Positions 21,053-31,190 of a stretch of DNA of 64,000 nt are shown here, piece by piece. Position 1 is the first letter of the stretch, and each line of letters opens with the position of its first letter. This DNA comes from Aliiglaciecola lipolytica E3 (GTDB taxonomy: Bacteria > Pseudomonadota > Gammaproteobacteria > Enterobacterales > Alteromonadaceae), in NCBI RefSeq assembly GCF_000314975.1, contig NZ_BAEN01000011.1, positions 1 through 64,000 on the forward strand. The letters are read 5' to 3'. Position numbers and translations under genes: made by a program. The notes beneath the pieces were generated by a model. The model ran no database searches, was not told the DNA's origin, and saw only the letters and a list, made by a program, of their open reading frames with translations.

Positions 21053-21736
21053 ATGCAAAAGAAATTGATTTGGGATATCCCGCTTAGATTATTTCACTGG
21101 CTATTAGTTATCGCGCTGTTATCGCAGTGGATTACCTCAGAATTGGGTAGCGAATATATGGATTGGCATTTCTATATTGGTTACTTCACATTGGGACTCA
21201 TTATATTTCGTTTAATCTGGGGATTTGTTGGCCCAGAATACGCTAGATTTAGTCAATTCATCTATTCCCCTAAAATCATTTGGCAATATCTCATTTTATT
21301 CGTAAAAGGTAAAAACCCAAAATATACCGGACATAATCCCCTAGGAGGCCTTATTGTTCCTGCGGTTATTTTATTGGTGGGCGCGCAAGCGATTACGGGG
21401 TTGTTTGCCAGTGATGACGTGCTTTCCTCCGGTCCCTATATGTCGGCGGTGAGTAGTGAAACTCAAGGTATGTTGGATGGCCTACACCATCAAATATTTA
21501 ACCTTATTCTAGCCATTGCAGGTATTCATATTGTGGCTATTCTTTGGTATCAATTTGGTCGAAAAATACCATTAATCGGAGCAATGTTTAGCGGTAAAAA
21601 AGCCGATACTGAAGGGAAAAGTATCGGCTCGTCGAAAGTATTACGCGCGATTATTTTTGCAATTATTATCGCTATTTTCTTGTATTGGTTGATTGCAATT
21701 GCAGCACCAACACCAGAAGTTGAGTACTACTTTTAA
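21053..21736 (+). CDS. Cytochrome b561-type membrane protein
   Basis: 227 residues with about five hydrophobic helices and the Ni-hydrogenase/cytochrome-b561 type start IWDIPLRLFHWLLVIALLSQW. Candidate haem-binding histidines are in RLFHWLL, GYF-flanking DWHFYIG, LHHQIFN and GIHIVAI. The family carries electrons across the inner membrane to or from a periplasmic cytochrome c. It starts 32 nt after the PH-protein pair and is convergent with a cytochrome c' gene, a common partner of such proteins. Confidence 0.85.
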   Translation: MQKKLIWDIPLRLFHWLLVIALLSQWITSELGSEYMDWHFYIGYFTLGLIIFRLIWGFVGPEYARFSQFIYSPKIIWQYLILFVKGKNPKYTGHNPLGGLIVPAVILLVGAQAITGLFASDDVLSSGPYMSAVSSETQGMLDGLHHQIFNLILAIAGIHIVAILWYQFGRKIPLIGAMFSGKKADTEGKSIGSSKVLRAIIFAIIIAIFLYWLIAIAAPTPEVEYYF

Positions 21737-21761
21737 TTACAAATTATCGAGCAACTGGAAT

Positions 21762-22238
21762 CTAATCGGCCTTATAAGAATCGTGGCAACCTTTGCATGA
21801 TTTAAATATCGCCCCAATTTTAGTTTTCAGCTCACTTTCATCACCACTTGCTGCCGTCATTTTTAAATCACTAGCGGCATTGGTTAAGGCGGTAATTTTA
21901 GATTGATAATCAGAATAGTCTTTCCAGATATCGGGTAAAGCGGCTGTTTTCACGTTATATTCACGCGTATCTATAGAGAAATAATCGTCCATCATTAATG
22001 ACAACTGCTCGATACGCGCCGCATTTTTTTCTAACGCTTCGGCATCCAGTGGCAATTGACCTTTCGCCATTGCGCCCATAATTCCTACGTTACTTTTAAC
22101 TAAAGTCAATATTGATTGGCGATATTCAACTGCCGCAGTCGCATGTTTTTCTGATTTTGCAGATTCAACTGCAACAGAAATCGAGCTCGTAGTTATTAAC
22201 GTTATACCTAACATCGCTGGGGCGATTATGTTTTTCAT
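21762..22238 (-). CDS. Cytochrome c' / c556 family periplasmic protein
   Basis: 158 residues. A signal peptide (about 1-25, MKNIIAPAMLGITLITTSSIS, basic then hydrophobic) precedes a four-helix bundle whose C-terminal haem-binding motif is CKGCH, followed by DSYKAD. A C-terminal CxxCH is characteristic of class II cytochromes c, which can bind NO or carry electrons in the periplasm. It is convergent with the b561-like gene at 21053-21736. Confidence 0.88.
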   Translation of the reverse strand: MKNIIAPAMLGITLITTSSISVAVESAKSEKHATAAVEYRQSILTLVKSNVGIMGAMAKGQLPLDAEALEKNAARIEQLSLMMDDYFSIDTREYNVKTAALPDIWKDYSDYQSKITALTNAASDLKMTAASGDESELKTKIGAIFKSCKGCHDSYKAD

Positions 22239-22375
22239 AGTGACCTCTTTTAATTGGGTAGTTTTTGGGATTTAGTGAACTTAGTCTCGACATGCAATAT
22301 ACAACTTACCTTGTTATATAATTTGTAATCAAGAGAAACATCGATAAACTCTAAAATTATTCAATAAACTTAGAT

Positions 22376-22405
22376 ACAAAAAGACGCCATAAAAATGACG
22401 TCTTT
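22376..22405 (-). terminator. Terminator downstream of dnaJ
   Basis: On the minus strand, AAAGACGTCAT and ATGGCGTCTTT (one G-T pair) close on a TTTT loop and run into a T tract, 22 nt after the dnaJ stop. Confidence 0.88.
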
Positions 22406-22426
22406 ATCATAACACTTAGACTAAGT

Positions 22427-23566
22427 TTAACCCGTTAAGTCATCGAAGAATTTCTTCACACCGTCGAAAAACCCTTTCTCTTTCGGCCGGTATTTAGCGG
22501 CTTCATCACCTTTACCCATAGAGTTATTTAACTCTTGCAACAACTCTTTTTGTTTGCTGTTAAGGTTCACTGGTGTTTCTACTACAACCCGGCACATTAA
22601 ATCACCGACACTGCCACTTCGTACCGATTTAACGCCTTTGCCACGCAAGCGGAATAGTTTTCCAGTTTGTGTTTCAGGTGTAATTTTAAGCTTAACTTTA
22701 CCATCCAAAGTAGGAACTTCAATATCACCACCTAGTGCAGCTGTTGTAAAACTCAGCGGAACTTCACAATACAGGTTATTACTATCTCTGGTAAAAATAT
22801 TATGTTCACGTACATGTACTTGTACATATAAATCACCAGGAGGAGCACCGCTCTCCCCTGCTTCACCTTCACCTGTCAAGCGAATACGATCACCAGTATC
22901 TACGCCCGCAGGCACTTTTACCGAAAGTGTTTTGGTTTTTTCGGTGCGACCATGCCCATGACATTCGCGGCAAGGGTCAGAAATAATTTGACCTCGTCCA
23001 GAACATGTTGGACACGTTTGTTGAACAGCAAAGAAACCTTGGCGCATTTGCACTTGGCCATTACCGTGACAGGTCGGGCACGTAGTTGGCTTAGTACCTT
23101 TTTTAGCGCCGCTGCCATCACATGGCTCACACGCAACCAAAGTTGGTACTTTGATTTCTACACTTTTGCCACGCACTGCTTCTTCAAGGCTAAGCTCAAG
23201 ATTATAGCGTAAATCTGAACCCTGACGGGCTCTGGACTGACGACCACCGCGCCCGCCGCCACCGAAGATATCGCCAAACACATCACCAAAGATGTCACCA
23301 AAATCAGCTCCACCACCAAAGCCAGCGCCGCCTCGGTTAGGATCTACACCCGCATGACCATACTGATCATAGGCGGCACGTTTTTGCGAATCGGTCAGGA
23401 TTTCGTAGGCTTCTTGCACTTCTCTAAATTTTTCGCCCATTTCTTTATCACCCTTGGTTCTATCAGGGTGATATTTCATGGCGAGGCGTTTATAAGCCTT
23501 CTTAATTTCACGCTCGTCAGCACTTTTGCCAACACCAAGCACTTCATAATAGTCTCGCTTCGACAT
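22427..23566 (-). CDS. dnaJ: Chaperone DnaJ
   Basis: The 379-residue co-chaperone stimulates DnaK ATPase and delivers substrates. The J domain (about 1-70) contains the essential HPD in [10 protein letters not shown] Gly/Phe-rich linker spans about 75-115. Four zinc-finger repeats ([32 protein letters not shown]) lie at about 145-205, followed by the C-terminal substrate-binding domains. It is downstream of dnaK with a hairpin in between. Confidence 0.98.
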   Translation of the reverse strand: MSKRDYYEVLGVGKSADEREIKKAYKRLAMKYHPDRTKGDKEMGEKFREVQEAYEILTDSQKRAAYDQYGHAGVDPNRGGAGFGGGADFGDIFGDVFGDIFGGGGRGGRQSRARQGSDLRYNLELSLEEAVRGKSVEIKVPTLVACEPCDGSGAKKGTKPTTCPTCHGNGQVQMRQGFFAVQQTCPTCSGRGQIISDPCRECHGHGRTEKTKTLSVKVPAGVDTGDRIRLTGEGEAGESGAPPGDLYVQVHVREHNIFTRDSNNLYCEVPLSFTTAALGGDIEVPTLDGKVKLKITPETQTGKLFRLRGKGVKSVRSGSVGDLMCRVVVETPVNLNSKQKELLQELNNSMGKGDEAAKYRPKEKGFFDGVKKFFDDLTG

Positions 23567-23703
23567 ATCGCTTGTTTATCCTTTTTGATGCCAACCCCAA
23601 AAAAGTGAGGTTGAACTTGACCTATTAAACATGCCCTTTCATGTTGGGCTTTTATCCCATTGCCACCTAAAAATTAAACTCAAGTAGCAAGGGGATAACA
23701 CTT

Positions 23704-23733
23704 AAAAGGCGCAGAAAGAGTATTTCTGCGCCT
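23704..23733 (-). terminator. Hairpin in the dnaK-dnaJ gap, probable partial terminator
   Basis: AGGCGCAGAAA (23707-23717) and TTTCTGCGCCT (23723-23733) form a perfect 11-bp stem with a 5-nt loop. On the minus strand only a short TTTT follows. Read-through would lower dnaJ relative to dnaK, or the hairpin may protect the dnaK mRNA end. Confidence 0.7.
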
Positions 23734-23775
23734 ATTTTTTTCAACTTCACCTGTCTTAAGACAAGCTAAGACGCG

Positions 23776-25704
23776 TTATTTTTTATCGTCTTTTACTTCT
23801 TCAAATTCAGCGTCTACAACATCGTCGTCGGCACCAGATTTTTCAGCTTGTGGCTGTTCCGCGCCAGCTGCTGCTCCATCAGCTGCAGCTTTTGCTTGAG
23901 CGATTTCCATCAACTTAGCTGAAGCTTGAATCAATTCCTGAGTCTTAGCTTCAATTTCAGCTTTATCTTCGCTCTTCACTGCCGCTTCAAGCGCTTCAAT
24001 TGCTGCTTCGATAGTTGCTTTATCTTCAGCAGGTAAATCATCACCGGCTTCTTCAATTTGCTTTCTGGTACCGTGGATCATGCCATCAGCTTGATTACGT
24101 GTTTGTACCATTTCTTCAAATTTAGCATCGGCGTCTTTATTCGCTTCCGCATCAGCTACCATTTTTTCAATCTCAGATTCACTTAAACCTGAAGAAGCTT
24201 GGATAGTGATTTTCTGCTCTTTACCTGTGTCTTTATCTTTAGCAGACACATGTAAAATACCGTCAGCATCAATATCGAAGGTAACTTCAATTTGAGGTGC
24301 ACCACGTTGAGCAGGACGAATACCTTCAAGGTTAAACTGACCAAGAGACTTATTACCTGCCGCTTGCTTACGCTCACCTTGCAATACATGCACGGTTACC
24401 GCAGATTGATTATCTTCCGCTGTTGAGAAAGTCTGTGATTTCTTAGTAGGAATCGTAGAGTTTTTCTCAATAAGTGGAGTCATAACGCCACCCATTGTTT
24501 CGATACCTAGAGACAATGGTGTTACGTCTAACAGTAGTACGTCTGTCACATCACCTGCTAAAACACCACCTTGAATTGCAGCACCAGCAGCAACGGCTTC
24601 ATCAGGGTTCACGTCTTTTCTTGGCTCTTTACCGAAGAATTCAGTTACATACTTTTGAACCAATGGCATACGCGTCTGACCACCAACCAAAATAATGTCG
24701 TGGATGTCGCCTACTGATAAATCAGCATCCGCTAATGCTTGTTTCACTGGCTCAAGTGTTTCCTTCACCATATCTTCAACTAATGATTCCAACTTAGCAC
24801 GAGTCACTTTGATAGTAAGGTGCTTAGGACCAGATGCATCAGCTGTGATATACGGCAAATTAACTTCTGTTTGTTGTGCAGAAGACAATTCGATTTTAGC
24901 TTTTTCACCGGCTTCTTTTAGACGTTGCATTGCAAGCGGATCTTTACGTAAATCTACGCCTTGATCTTTCTTGAATTCGTCTACTAAATAATTAATTACA
25001 CGGTTATCGAAATCTTCACCACCTAAGTGAGTATCACCATTGGTAGCAAGTACTTCGAACGTATGCTCACCTTCAACTTCATCAATTTCAATAATTGAAA
25101 TATCGAAAGTACCACCACCGAGGTCATAAACAGCAACAACATTGTCGCCTTTTTTCTTGTCCATACCGTATGCAAGCGCAGCAGCAGTAGGTTCGTTGAT
25201 AATACGCTTAACTTCTAATCCCGCGATTTTACCTGCGTCTTTAGTTGCTTGACGTTGAGAATCGTTGAAGTAAGCAGGAACAGTGATGACCGCTTCAGTG
25301 ACTTTTTCACCAAGGTAATCTTCTGCTGTTTTCTTCATTTTTTTCAATACTTCAGCTGAGATTTGTGGCGGTGCCATTTTCTCACCTTTCACTTCAACCC
25401 AAGCGTCACCATTGTCGGCTTTAGCAATGGTAAAAGGCATGATGTCGATGTCACGCTGAACTTCTTTATCTTCCCAGCGACGTCCAATAAGACGCTTAAT
25501 CGCGTACAAAGTATTTTTCGGATTGGTTACTGCTTGACGTTTTGCAGGCGCACCAACCAAAGTCTCACCGTCATTACTAAATGCGATGATTGACGGGGTT
25601 GTGCGATCTCCCTCTGCATTTTCAAGAACTTTAACTTTGTCGCCTTCCAAAACTGCGACACATGAATTTGTTGTACCTAAGTCGATACCAATGATCTTAC
25701 CCAT
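23776..25704 (-). CDS. dnaK: Chaperone DnaK (Hsp70)
   Basis: An ATP-dependent chaperone of 642 residues, the normal length. The N-terminal ATPase domain begins [17 protein letters not shown] and includes the phosphate-loop block [13 protein letters not shown]. The substrate domain follows the linker [15 protein letters not shown], and the C-terminal lid ends in the acidic motif [17 protein letters not shown], as in E. coli. It is in the order grpE-dnaK-dnaJ, with its own heat-shock promoter in front. Confidence 0.99.
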   Translation of the reverse strand: MGKIIGIDLGTTNSCVAVLEGDKVKVLENAEGDRTTPSIIAFSNDGETLVGAPAKRQAVTNPKNTLYAIKRLIGRRWEDKEVQRDIDIMPFTIAKADNGDAWVEVKGEKMAPPQISAEVLKKMKKTAEDYLGEKVTEAVITVPAYFNDSQRQATKDAGKIAGLEVKRIINEPTAAALAYGMDKKKGDNVVAVYDLGGGTFDISIIEIDEVEGEHTFEVLATNGDTHLGGEDFDNRVINYLVDEFKKDQGVDLRKDPLAMQRLKEAGEKAKIELSSAQQTEVNLPYITADASGPKHLTIKVTRAKLESLVEDMVKETLEPVKQALADADLSVGDIHDIILVGGQTRMPLVQKYVTEFFGKEPRKDVNPDEAVAAGAAIQGGVLAGDVTDVLLLDVTPLSLGIETMGGVMTPLIEKNSTIPTKKSQTFSTAEDNQSAVTVHVLQGERKQAAGNKSLGQFNLEGIRPAQRGAPQIEVTFDIDADGILHVSAKDKDTGKEQKITIQASSGLSESEIEKMVADAEANKDADAKFEEMVQTRNQADGMIHGTRKQIEEAGDDLPAEDKATIEAAIEALEAAVKSEDKAEIEAKTQELIQASAKLMEIAQAKAAADGAAAGAEQPQAEKSGADDDVVDAEFEEVKDDKK

Positions 25705-25748
25705 TAGCGTGTCTCCATTAAAATTTGTTTAAAACTAAGCCTGTATCT

Positions 25749-25777
25749 TTTGTGGGGTTATTCTGATTTTTTTCAAT
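25749..25777 (-). promoter_or_regulatory. Sigma-32-type heat-shock promoter upstream of dnaK
   Basis: On the minus strand the sequence is ATTGAAA (25771-25777), 13 bp, then CCCCACAAA (25749-25757). Compared with the sigma-32 consensus CTTGAAA-N13..17-CCCCATNTA it is a near match with standard spacing. It lies 45 nt before the dnaK start. Confidence 0.8.
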
Positions 25778-25808
25778 GATAATCGTAAAAAAATCTTCAC
25801 AAAAATTC

Positions 25809-26426
25809 TTATGCTTCGATGTCTACGCCACCTTCAGCTGCTCTTGAAACCATAACCATAGCCGGACGTAACAATCTGCCATTAATTTCATAGCCTTTTT
25901 GCATAACCGCCATCACTGTATTAGGTGCTAGTTCCGCGTTTTCTTGCATTGACATTGCCTGATGCAATTCTGGATTAAATTGTTCACCTTGCGGATCAAT
26001 CACTTTCAATCCAAATTTTTCAATTGTGCTAACGAATGATTTTAAGGTGATATCCACTCCTTCCATCATAGGTTTGAGCGATTCATTATTTGGATCGGCT
26101 AGTTGTAAAGCACGCTCCAAATTATCAGCAACAGGTAAAAGCTCACCTGCAAAACGTTCCAACGCAAACTTACGAGCTTTTTCTACTTCACCTTCAGCGC
26201 GACGGCGTGCATTTTCCATTTCGGCTTTAGCGCGTAACACTGAATCTCTTTGCTCATTGACAGTCGCTTCAGCTTTACTTAACGCGTCTTGAAGTTTTGC
26301 AATGGTTTGCTCAGCCTCACTCACGTCAGCATTTTCTGCTACTTGCTCAGCTTCTAACTGCTCCGCCTGTTCAACTTCAGGTTGTTCTTGTTGATTTTTA
26401 TCTGTTGGCTGTTGATCTTTGCTCAT
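25809..26426 (-). CDS. grpE: Nucleotide exchange factor GrpE
   Basis: A 205-residue dimer that releases ADP from DnaK. The first 45 residues are Gln/Glu-rich and low-complexity. A long coiled coil follows (about 40-90, [32 protein letters not shown]-type heptads), then the C-terminal beta domain with [11 protein letters not shown] and [17 protein letters not shown]. It is first in a grpE-dnaK-dnaJ cluster and preceded by a perfect sigma-32-type promoter. Confidence 0.98.
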   Translation of the reverse strand: MSKDQQPTDKNQQEQPEVEQAEQLEAEQVAENADVSEAEQTIAKLQDALSKAEATVNEQRDSVLRAKAEMENARRRAEGEVEKARKFALERFAGELLPVADNLERALQLADPNNESLKPMMEGVDITLKSFVSTIEKFGLKVIDPQGEQFNPELHQAMSMQENAELAPNTVMAVMQKGYEINGRLLRPAMVMVSRAAEGGVDIEA

Positions 26427-26482
26427 GCCTTACTCCATCGCCTTTTTTCACTACATAATTGGATTAAATTTGAATTGCGTTA

Positions 26483-26511
26483 TTAATGGGGCTTGTTTAA
26501 AAGGCTTCAAG
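26483..26511 (-). promoter_or_regulatory. Sigma-32-type heat-shock promoter upstream of grpE
   Basis: On the minus strand CTTGAAG (26505-26511) is followed after 13 bp by CCCCATTAA (26483-26491), nearly identical to the sigma-32 consensus at both boxes. It lies about 57 nt before the grpE start codon. Confidence 0.88.
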
Positions 26512-26653
26512 GGCTAAAAACCCAGTTTTTTTGTTGAAATACAAAAAACATTTCTAATTGGAATTAAAAGGGAACAGTTTTATAGTGTGTTCGGCCCGAA
26601 AAATAATAATAACTTTATGCAATTGGCCGCTGTAAAAGGATAATAATCACCCT

Positions 26654-29600
26654 ATGTTTACCCTTTATTCAATGTCCACAATCATTTTCGTCTATCTGAT
26701 TGTACTTTTCCTAATAGGTTATTTCGGCGATAAATATCTACGCCAAGGTGCGCAGCATCCCATCATTTACAGTTTAGCCTTAGGAGTACATTGTTCATCT
26801 TGGGCATTTTTTGGCACTACAACGCAAGCAACTCAATATGGCTGGGCATTCGTGCCGACTTATCTAGGGGTTATTTTAGTGATGCTATTTGGCTTTGGCG
26901 CATTGCTGAAAATTGCGAAAATATGTCAGCTCAATAACATTAGTTCGTTAGCCGACTTTATTGGTGTGCAATATAACAGTGCCAATCTGTTAGCCGCGTT
27001 AGTGTCATTATTATGTTTTATCGGTGTCGTGCCCTATGTCGCATTGCAGCTCGACTCTGTAGTAGACAGTTTAACTCTTTTAACCAACGAAAGTTCAACC
27101 AGCATAGGGTTGTACGTGGCCATAGTGCTCGCTGTATTGGCGATTTTTTTAGGTACACGTTCATTTGATTTAACGGACAAAAAACCTGGTTTAATGTTAA
27201 CCGTGGCATTTGCTTCCTCACTTAAACTGATTGCCCTGAGTTTTGTCGGTCTTTTTGTTTGTTATGAATTATTTAACGGGGTGTTTGATTTATTAGGCCA
27301 GGCGCAATTATCGACTAATGCACAACCAATTCTGCACGCTAATTCCGGTGGTTGGGTGTATATCAGCCATATTTTATTGGGTATCTGTGCAATGTTTTGT
27401 CTTCCTCGACAATTCCATGTCAACTTTGTGGAATATAAATCCAAAAATGAACTCAATACCGCTAGGTGGCTTTTTCCACTTTTTTTGGTAGGTATGGGGT
27501 TGTTCGTGTTGCCGATAGGCCTTGCCGGTCACATCATCTTTGATAAACAAAATGTATCAACAGATATTTATGCCTTAGCACTGCCTTTGTATTCCAACAA
27601 CGGCGTCACAACATTAGTTAGCTTCATAGGCGGTTTAGCTGCCGCAACCAGTATGGTAGTAGTCGCAACCCTTGCTGTTGGGATTATGATTTCCAACAAC
27701 TTAATAACCCCGGCGTGGGTCAAGTTAAAGTTGATAAACCAAAAACAAAATACCCTAAGCCCTCGAATCATTTTATTGATTCGAAGAGTGACAATAGCGT
27801 CAGTGTTAGCCGTATCCTATTTTTATCATCGTGATGTTAGCTCTGGTTCGCCATTAGTAAATAGTGGAATAATTGCAATGGCATTGTTAGCGCAAACGTT
27901 TCCGATGATAATCCTTAGTTTATATTGGCCTAAAGCGAATAAAATAGCTGCATATTGTGGTTTGCTTGTAGGCTCTGTAGGTTGGTTTTATTGGTTGTTG
28001 TGGCCGAGTATTACCTCTAGCTATTATTTTGATCCTACTCCAACTGATTTAGAATTAGGTAGAGGTTTTGTTTTAAGCTTATTAGCCAATGGGATGTGTT
28101 TTGGCATCATTACTTGGTTTTCACCTAAAATTAGTGCGCAACAACAGCGCACAATTCACAGCAACTCACCACAGAAACACCCTATTAAACTCGCAAATTT
28201 GATGGCATTAACCCAAAACGTGCTTAGTCAAAACGAATTAACGCATTTAAACAATAAATTAGGTAATGCGGATTTAACCAGTTATGCCAGTCTCAATGTT
28301 ATTGAGACCGTGGAAAATATGTTAGCCGCTAAAATTGGCGGCGCTAGTTCAAGAATATTAGTTTCTGCCATTGCGGAAAAAGACGAAGTTCCGTTAACTG
28401 AACTCGTTGAGTGGATGGAAGAAGCTGCACAAACGTTTCAATTTAACCATGAAATATTGCAATCCAGTGTTGAACACATCCAACAAGGAATTAGCGTAGT
28501 CGATCCCGATCTCAAATTAATCGCTTGGAATCAACGTTATATTGAAATGTTCGATTATCCAGATGGGTATATTCATGCTGGCATATCCATGCGACAGGTT
28601 CTTGCTTTTAATGCCAAACGCGGCTTATTTGGCAGCGCCGCTAATCCACAACAAGAGATCGACAAGCGGATTGAGTACATCAAACAAGGAAGCATATATA
28701 AGTATGTACGAAAGCAGCCCAATGGGCACGTTATTGAACTTAACGGCGGCCCTCTTCCCGGTGGTGGTTTTGTAACAACGTATAGTGACATATCCGAGTA
28801 CATGGAAATTCAACAACAGCTAGAACAAGCTAAATCTCATCTGGAGAAGCGCGTTGAAAAACGAACTGAAGAGCTTAATCAATCTAATCAAGCATTGTCT
28901 AAAGCGAAATTACAGGCTGAAAGAGCCAATGAGAGTAAAACAAAATTTTTAGCTGCGGCCGGTCATGACTTAATGCAACCTTTCAATGCTGCGAGTTTAT
29001 TTGGTGAGTTAATCCAACAGAAATCAAATGAACCAGAAATCAAACAACTAAGTCAATCGTTAAACGACTCAATTAATAATGCTGAAGAATTGCTTTCGTT
29101 GCTTCTAGATATGACAAAGTTAGAGTCTGGCGTATTGGAATCTCATATTCAGGAATTCCCTATCAATGATATTTTGATGCCTCTTGTAAACGATTTTAAT
29201 CTCATGGCCCAACGTAAGAATTTAACATTATCTTACGTAAAAAGTAGCGCTGTAGTGCAATCTGATAAAAAGCTGTTAAAACGCATTATTCAAAACCTAT
29301 TGTCAAATGCTATCCGCTACACGCAGGCGGGGAAAATAGTAGTAGGTTGTCGGCATAGTAAAGCTGGCGTAAAAGTATGTGTTGTAGATACCGGTCCAGG
29401 TATTTCAATTGCTGATCAACATTTCATTTTCGAAGAATTTAAACAACTTAATAAAACTAAAATTCAGCAAGGCTTGGGCTTAGGCTTGACCATTGTGGAC
29501 CGCATTTCTACTTTACTTAATCATCCGATTAGCTTGAAGTCGCAATTAGGTAAAGGCAGTAACTTTTCGGTATTAATACCCTCTGGTAAAAAGTGTGATA

Positions 29601-30007
29601 ACGCTGTTAAAACCAGTATGCCTACGCCGGTGAAAACTGAAATTTTGCACAACAAAACCGTATTACTGGCTGAAAATGACCCGCAAACGCGTGATGCTGT
29701 CATACAATTATTACAAAGTTGGGAAGCCAAAGTTGTGTGTGTAGAGAATCTCGAAGATGTACAAAATATCAATCAAAACATCGATTTAATGTTATTGGAT
29801 TATCATTTAGACAATCAGTTAACAGGGGTTGAAATTGCGCAAGCGGTACGACACAAAACACAATCTGCGATACCGGGTATACTTAACTCAGCAGATCGAA
29901 GTGATAATATGCGTGAAAATGCACAAAATGCAGAACTACTATTTTTGCCTAAACCACTTAAAAGCGCGGCATTAAAACGTATGCTTCGACAAATTTCTTG
30001 GACTTAA
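26654..30007 (+). CDS. crbS: Hybrid sensor kinase with sodium:solute-symporter domain (CrbS-like)
   Basis: An inner-membrane hybrid histidine kinase, 1117 residues. The N-terminal half (about 1-490) has a dozen or more hydrophobic helices and resembles the sodium:solute symporter (SSF) fold. A PAS domain follows at about 597-715 (EHIQQGISVVDPDLKLIAWN...), then a short coiled coil. The HisKA box is AAGHDLMQPF with phospho-acceptor His771, the ATPase domain has GLGLGLTIVD, and the C-terminal receiver has Asp1049 in LMLLDYHLD. This architecture matches CrbS, which with CrbR controls acetyl-CoA synthetase in Vibrio and Pseudomonas. The identification also leans on the LuxR-type regulator two genes away. 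No acs gene is in the window, so the target is inferred. Confidence 0.85.
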   Translation: MFTLYSMSTIIFVYLIVLFLIGYFGDKYLRQGAQHPIIYSLALGVHCSSWAFFGTTTQATQYGWAFVPTYLGVILVMLFGFGALLKIAKICQLNNISSLADFIGVQYNSANLLAALVSLLCFIGVVPYVALQLDSVVDSLTLLTNESSTSIGLYVAIVLAVLAIFLGTRSFDLTDKKPGLMLTVAFASSLKLIALSFVGLFVCYELFNGVFDLLGQAQLSTNAQPILHANSGGWVYISHILLGICAMFCLPRQFHVNFVEYKSKNELNTARWLFPLFLVGMGLFVLPIGLAGHIIFDKQNVSTDIYALALPLYSNNGVTTLVSFIGGLAAATSMVVVATLAVGIMISNNLITPAWVKLKLINQKQNTLSPRIILLIRRVTIASVLAVSYFYHRDVSSGSPLVNSGIIAMALLAQTFPMIILSLYWPKANKIAAYCGLLVGSVGWFYWLLWPSITSSYYFDPTPTDLELGRGFVLSLLANGMCFGIITWFSPKISAQQQRTIHSNSPQKHPIKLANLMALTQNVLSQNELTHLNNKLGNADLTSYASLNVIETVENMLAAKIGGASSRILVSAIAEKDEVPLTELVEWMEEAAQTFQFNHEILQSSVEHIQQGISVVDPDLKLIAWNQRYIEMFDYPDGYIHAGISMRQVLAFNAKRGLFGSAANPQQEIDKRIEYIKQGSIYKYVRKQPNGHVIELNGGPLPGGGFVTTYSDISEYMEIQQQLEQAKSHLEKRVEKRTEELNQSNQALSKAKLQAERANESKTKFLAAAGHDLMQPFNAASLFGELIQQKSNEPEIKQLSQSLNDSINNAEELLSLLLDMTKLESGVLESHIQEFPINDILMPLVNDFNLMAQRKNLTLSYVKSSAVVQSDKKLLKRIIQNLLSNAIRYTQAGKIVVGCRHSKAGVKVCVVDTGPGISIADQHFIFEEFKQLNKTKIQQGLGLGLTIVDRISTLLNHPISLKSQLGKGSNFSVLIPSGKKCDNAVKTSMPTPVKTEILHNKTVLLAENDPQTRDAVIQLLQSWEAKVVCVENLEDVQNINQNIDLMLLDYHLDNQLTGVEIAQAVRHKTQSAIPGILNSADRSDNMRENAQNAELLFLPKPLKSAALKRMLRQISWT

Positions 30008-30020
30008 GTGAAAAACGGCA

Positions 30021-30386
30021 TTACTGCTGATTTAACCCAAGTGCTTTCTGTTTTGCTTTTGTTAGCCCTAATGAAACTAAACGATAAGATTCAGTAAGGT
30101 AATACATCAGATCGTCATCACTTGCCACTTGTGAATTGTAAAGCTGTATCCATTTCATACCGCGATTGGCAAAATAAGGCGCAGGTCTGTAACCGTCAGC
30201 TTCACACAAAAAGTGATAATTTTGTTCTGAAGTTTTGAAAGTGAAAGCTGGTTTTTTTTCACTACTCCAACCACCGATAGCAAATACTTTACCACCGACT
30301 TTCCAAACATGGGAACCTCCCCATTGCTTAACATAAGTCGTCGCCGCTAAAGAACCACAAAATGAATTAAACGCTGGGTAATCCAT
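30021..30386 (-). CDS. MmcQ/YjbR family protein
   Basis: 121 residues of the YjbR (CyaY-like fold) family. Conserved features include an N-terminal FNSFCGSLAAT, the KVGGKVFAIGG block and TKAKQKALG at the C-terminal end. Family members are small cytoplasmic proteins with a proposed DNA-binding role that is poorly proven. It lies 23 nt after the regulator gene on the same strand, so it is probably cotranscribed with it, and it is convergent with the sensor kinase gene (13-nt gap). Confidence 0.85.
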   Translation of the reverse strand: MDYPAFNSFCGSLAATTYVKQWGGSHVWKVGGKVFAIGGWSSEKKPAFTFKTSEQNYHFLCEADGYRPAPYFANRGMKWIQLYNSQVASDDDLMYYLTESYRLVSLGLTKAKQKALGLNQQ

Positions 30387-30409
30387 AAATCACTTGCTAC
30401 TTTATTATT

Positions 30410-31051
30410 TTAAACCTGATTCATCAGTTGCTTGAATAAAACGCCTGCTTGAGTGCGGTTATTCAGTTTAAGCTTTTTGAGTATTGCTGAGCCATGCTGT
30501 TTAATAGTGGTTTCTTTAATCCCTAGTTCATAGGCAATTTGTTTATTCAATAATCCATCAGCCATCATTTTCAAGACTACAAACTGTTGTGGTGTGAGCT
30601 GTTCTAAATTTTTTGCAAATTCAGATTCTTCCGCTGGCAAATCTGCTTCTACTTGCGCAACTAAATGTTCAGGGAGCCACTGCAAACCATCTAGTACTTG
30701 CTCTATAGCTGTTGCTATTTCCGCTAACGAACTGGACTTTGGAATAAAACCACTGGCACCTAAATTAATGGCTTTTTGAATAATTAACGGTTTTTCTTCA
30801 CCTGACACTATGACGACTAATACATCCGGATGTAACAATCGAATTTGGCTTAAACCAAATAAACCATCATTGCCCGGCATATTTAAATCTAAAAACACAA
30901 GCGCAATTTGCGGATCATTGTTTAGTGCAGCTAAGGTTTCGTCGAGTGTAGAGGTTTCGGTAATATCATCATCTAACAACGCACTCACAGCTTGCTTTAG
31001 CGCAATTCTAAACAATGGGTGATCATCTGCAATAAGTGCTTTTACTGACAT
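30410..31051 (-). CDS. crbR: LuxR/NarL-type response regulator (CrbR-like)
   Basis: 213 residues: an N-terminal receiver domain (about 1-120, acidic pair Asp9-Asp10, phospho-acceptor Asp55 in LVFLDLNMPG, conserved Lys in GFIPKSS) and a C-terminal LuxR helix-turn-helix (about 145-210, LTPQQFVVLKMMADGLLNKQIAYELGIKE). The likely cognate kinase is the SSF-domain hybrid kinase at 26654-30007. The pair resembles CrbS/CrbR, an acetate-responsive switch acting on acs. Targets in this genome are unknown. Confidence 0.82.
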   Translation of the reverse strand: MSVKALIADDHPLFRIALKQAVSALLDDDITETSTLDETLAALNNDPQIALVFLDLNMPGNDGLFGLSQIRLLHPDVLVVIVSGEEKPLIIQKAINLGASGFIPKSSSLAEIATAIEQVLDGLQWLPEHLVAQVEADLPAEESEFAKNLEQLTPQQFVVLKMMADGLLNKQIAYELGIKETTIKQHGSAILKKLKLNNRTQAGVLFKQLMNQV

Positions 31052-31144
31052 AAATAAAAATCTGACAACTGACTAAATACGGCTATAAAAAAGCAGCATA
31101 TGGGACCTAGCTACCAACCTCAAGAGATATTAATTGCATAGCAA

Positions 31145-31168
31145 TAAAAAAGGGCGACTAAGTCGCCC
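31145..31168 (-). terminator. Terminator of the TonB-dependent receptor gene
   Basis: On the minus strand GGGCGAC, loop TTA and GTCGCCC are followed by TTTTTT, 23 nt after the receptor stop codon. Confidence 0.9.
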
Positions 31169-31190
31169 CTGGGAACAACACAAAGTGCCG

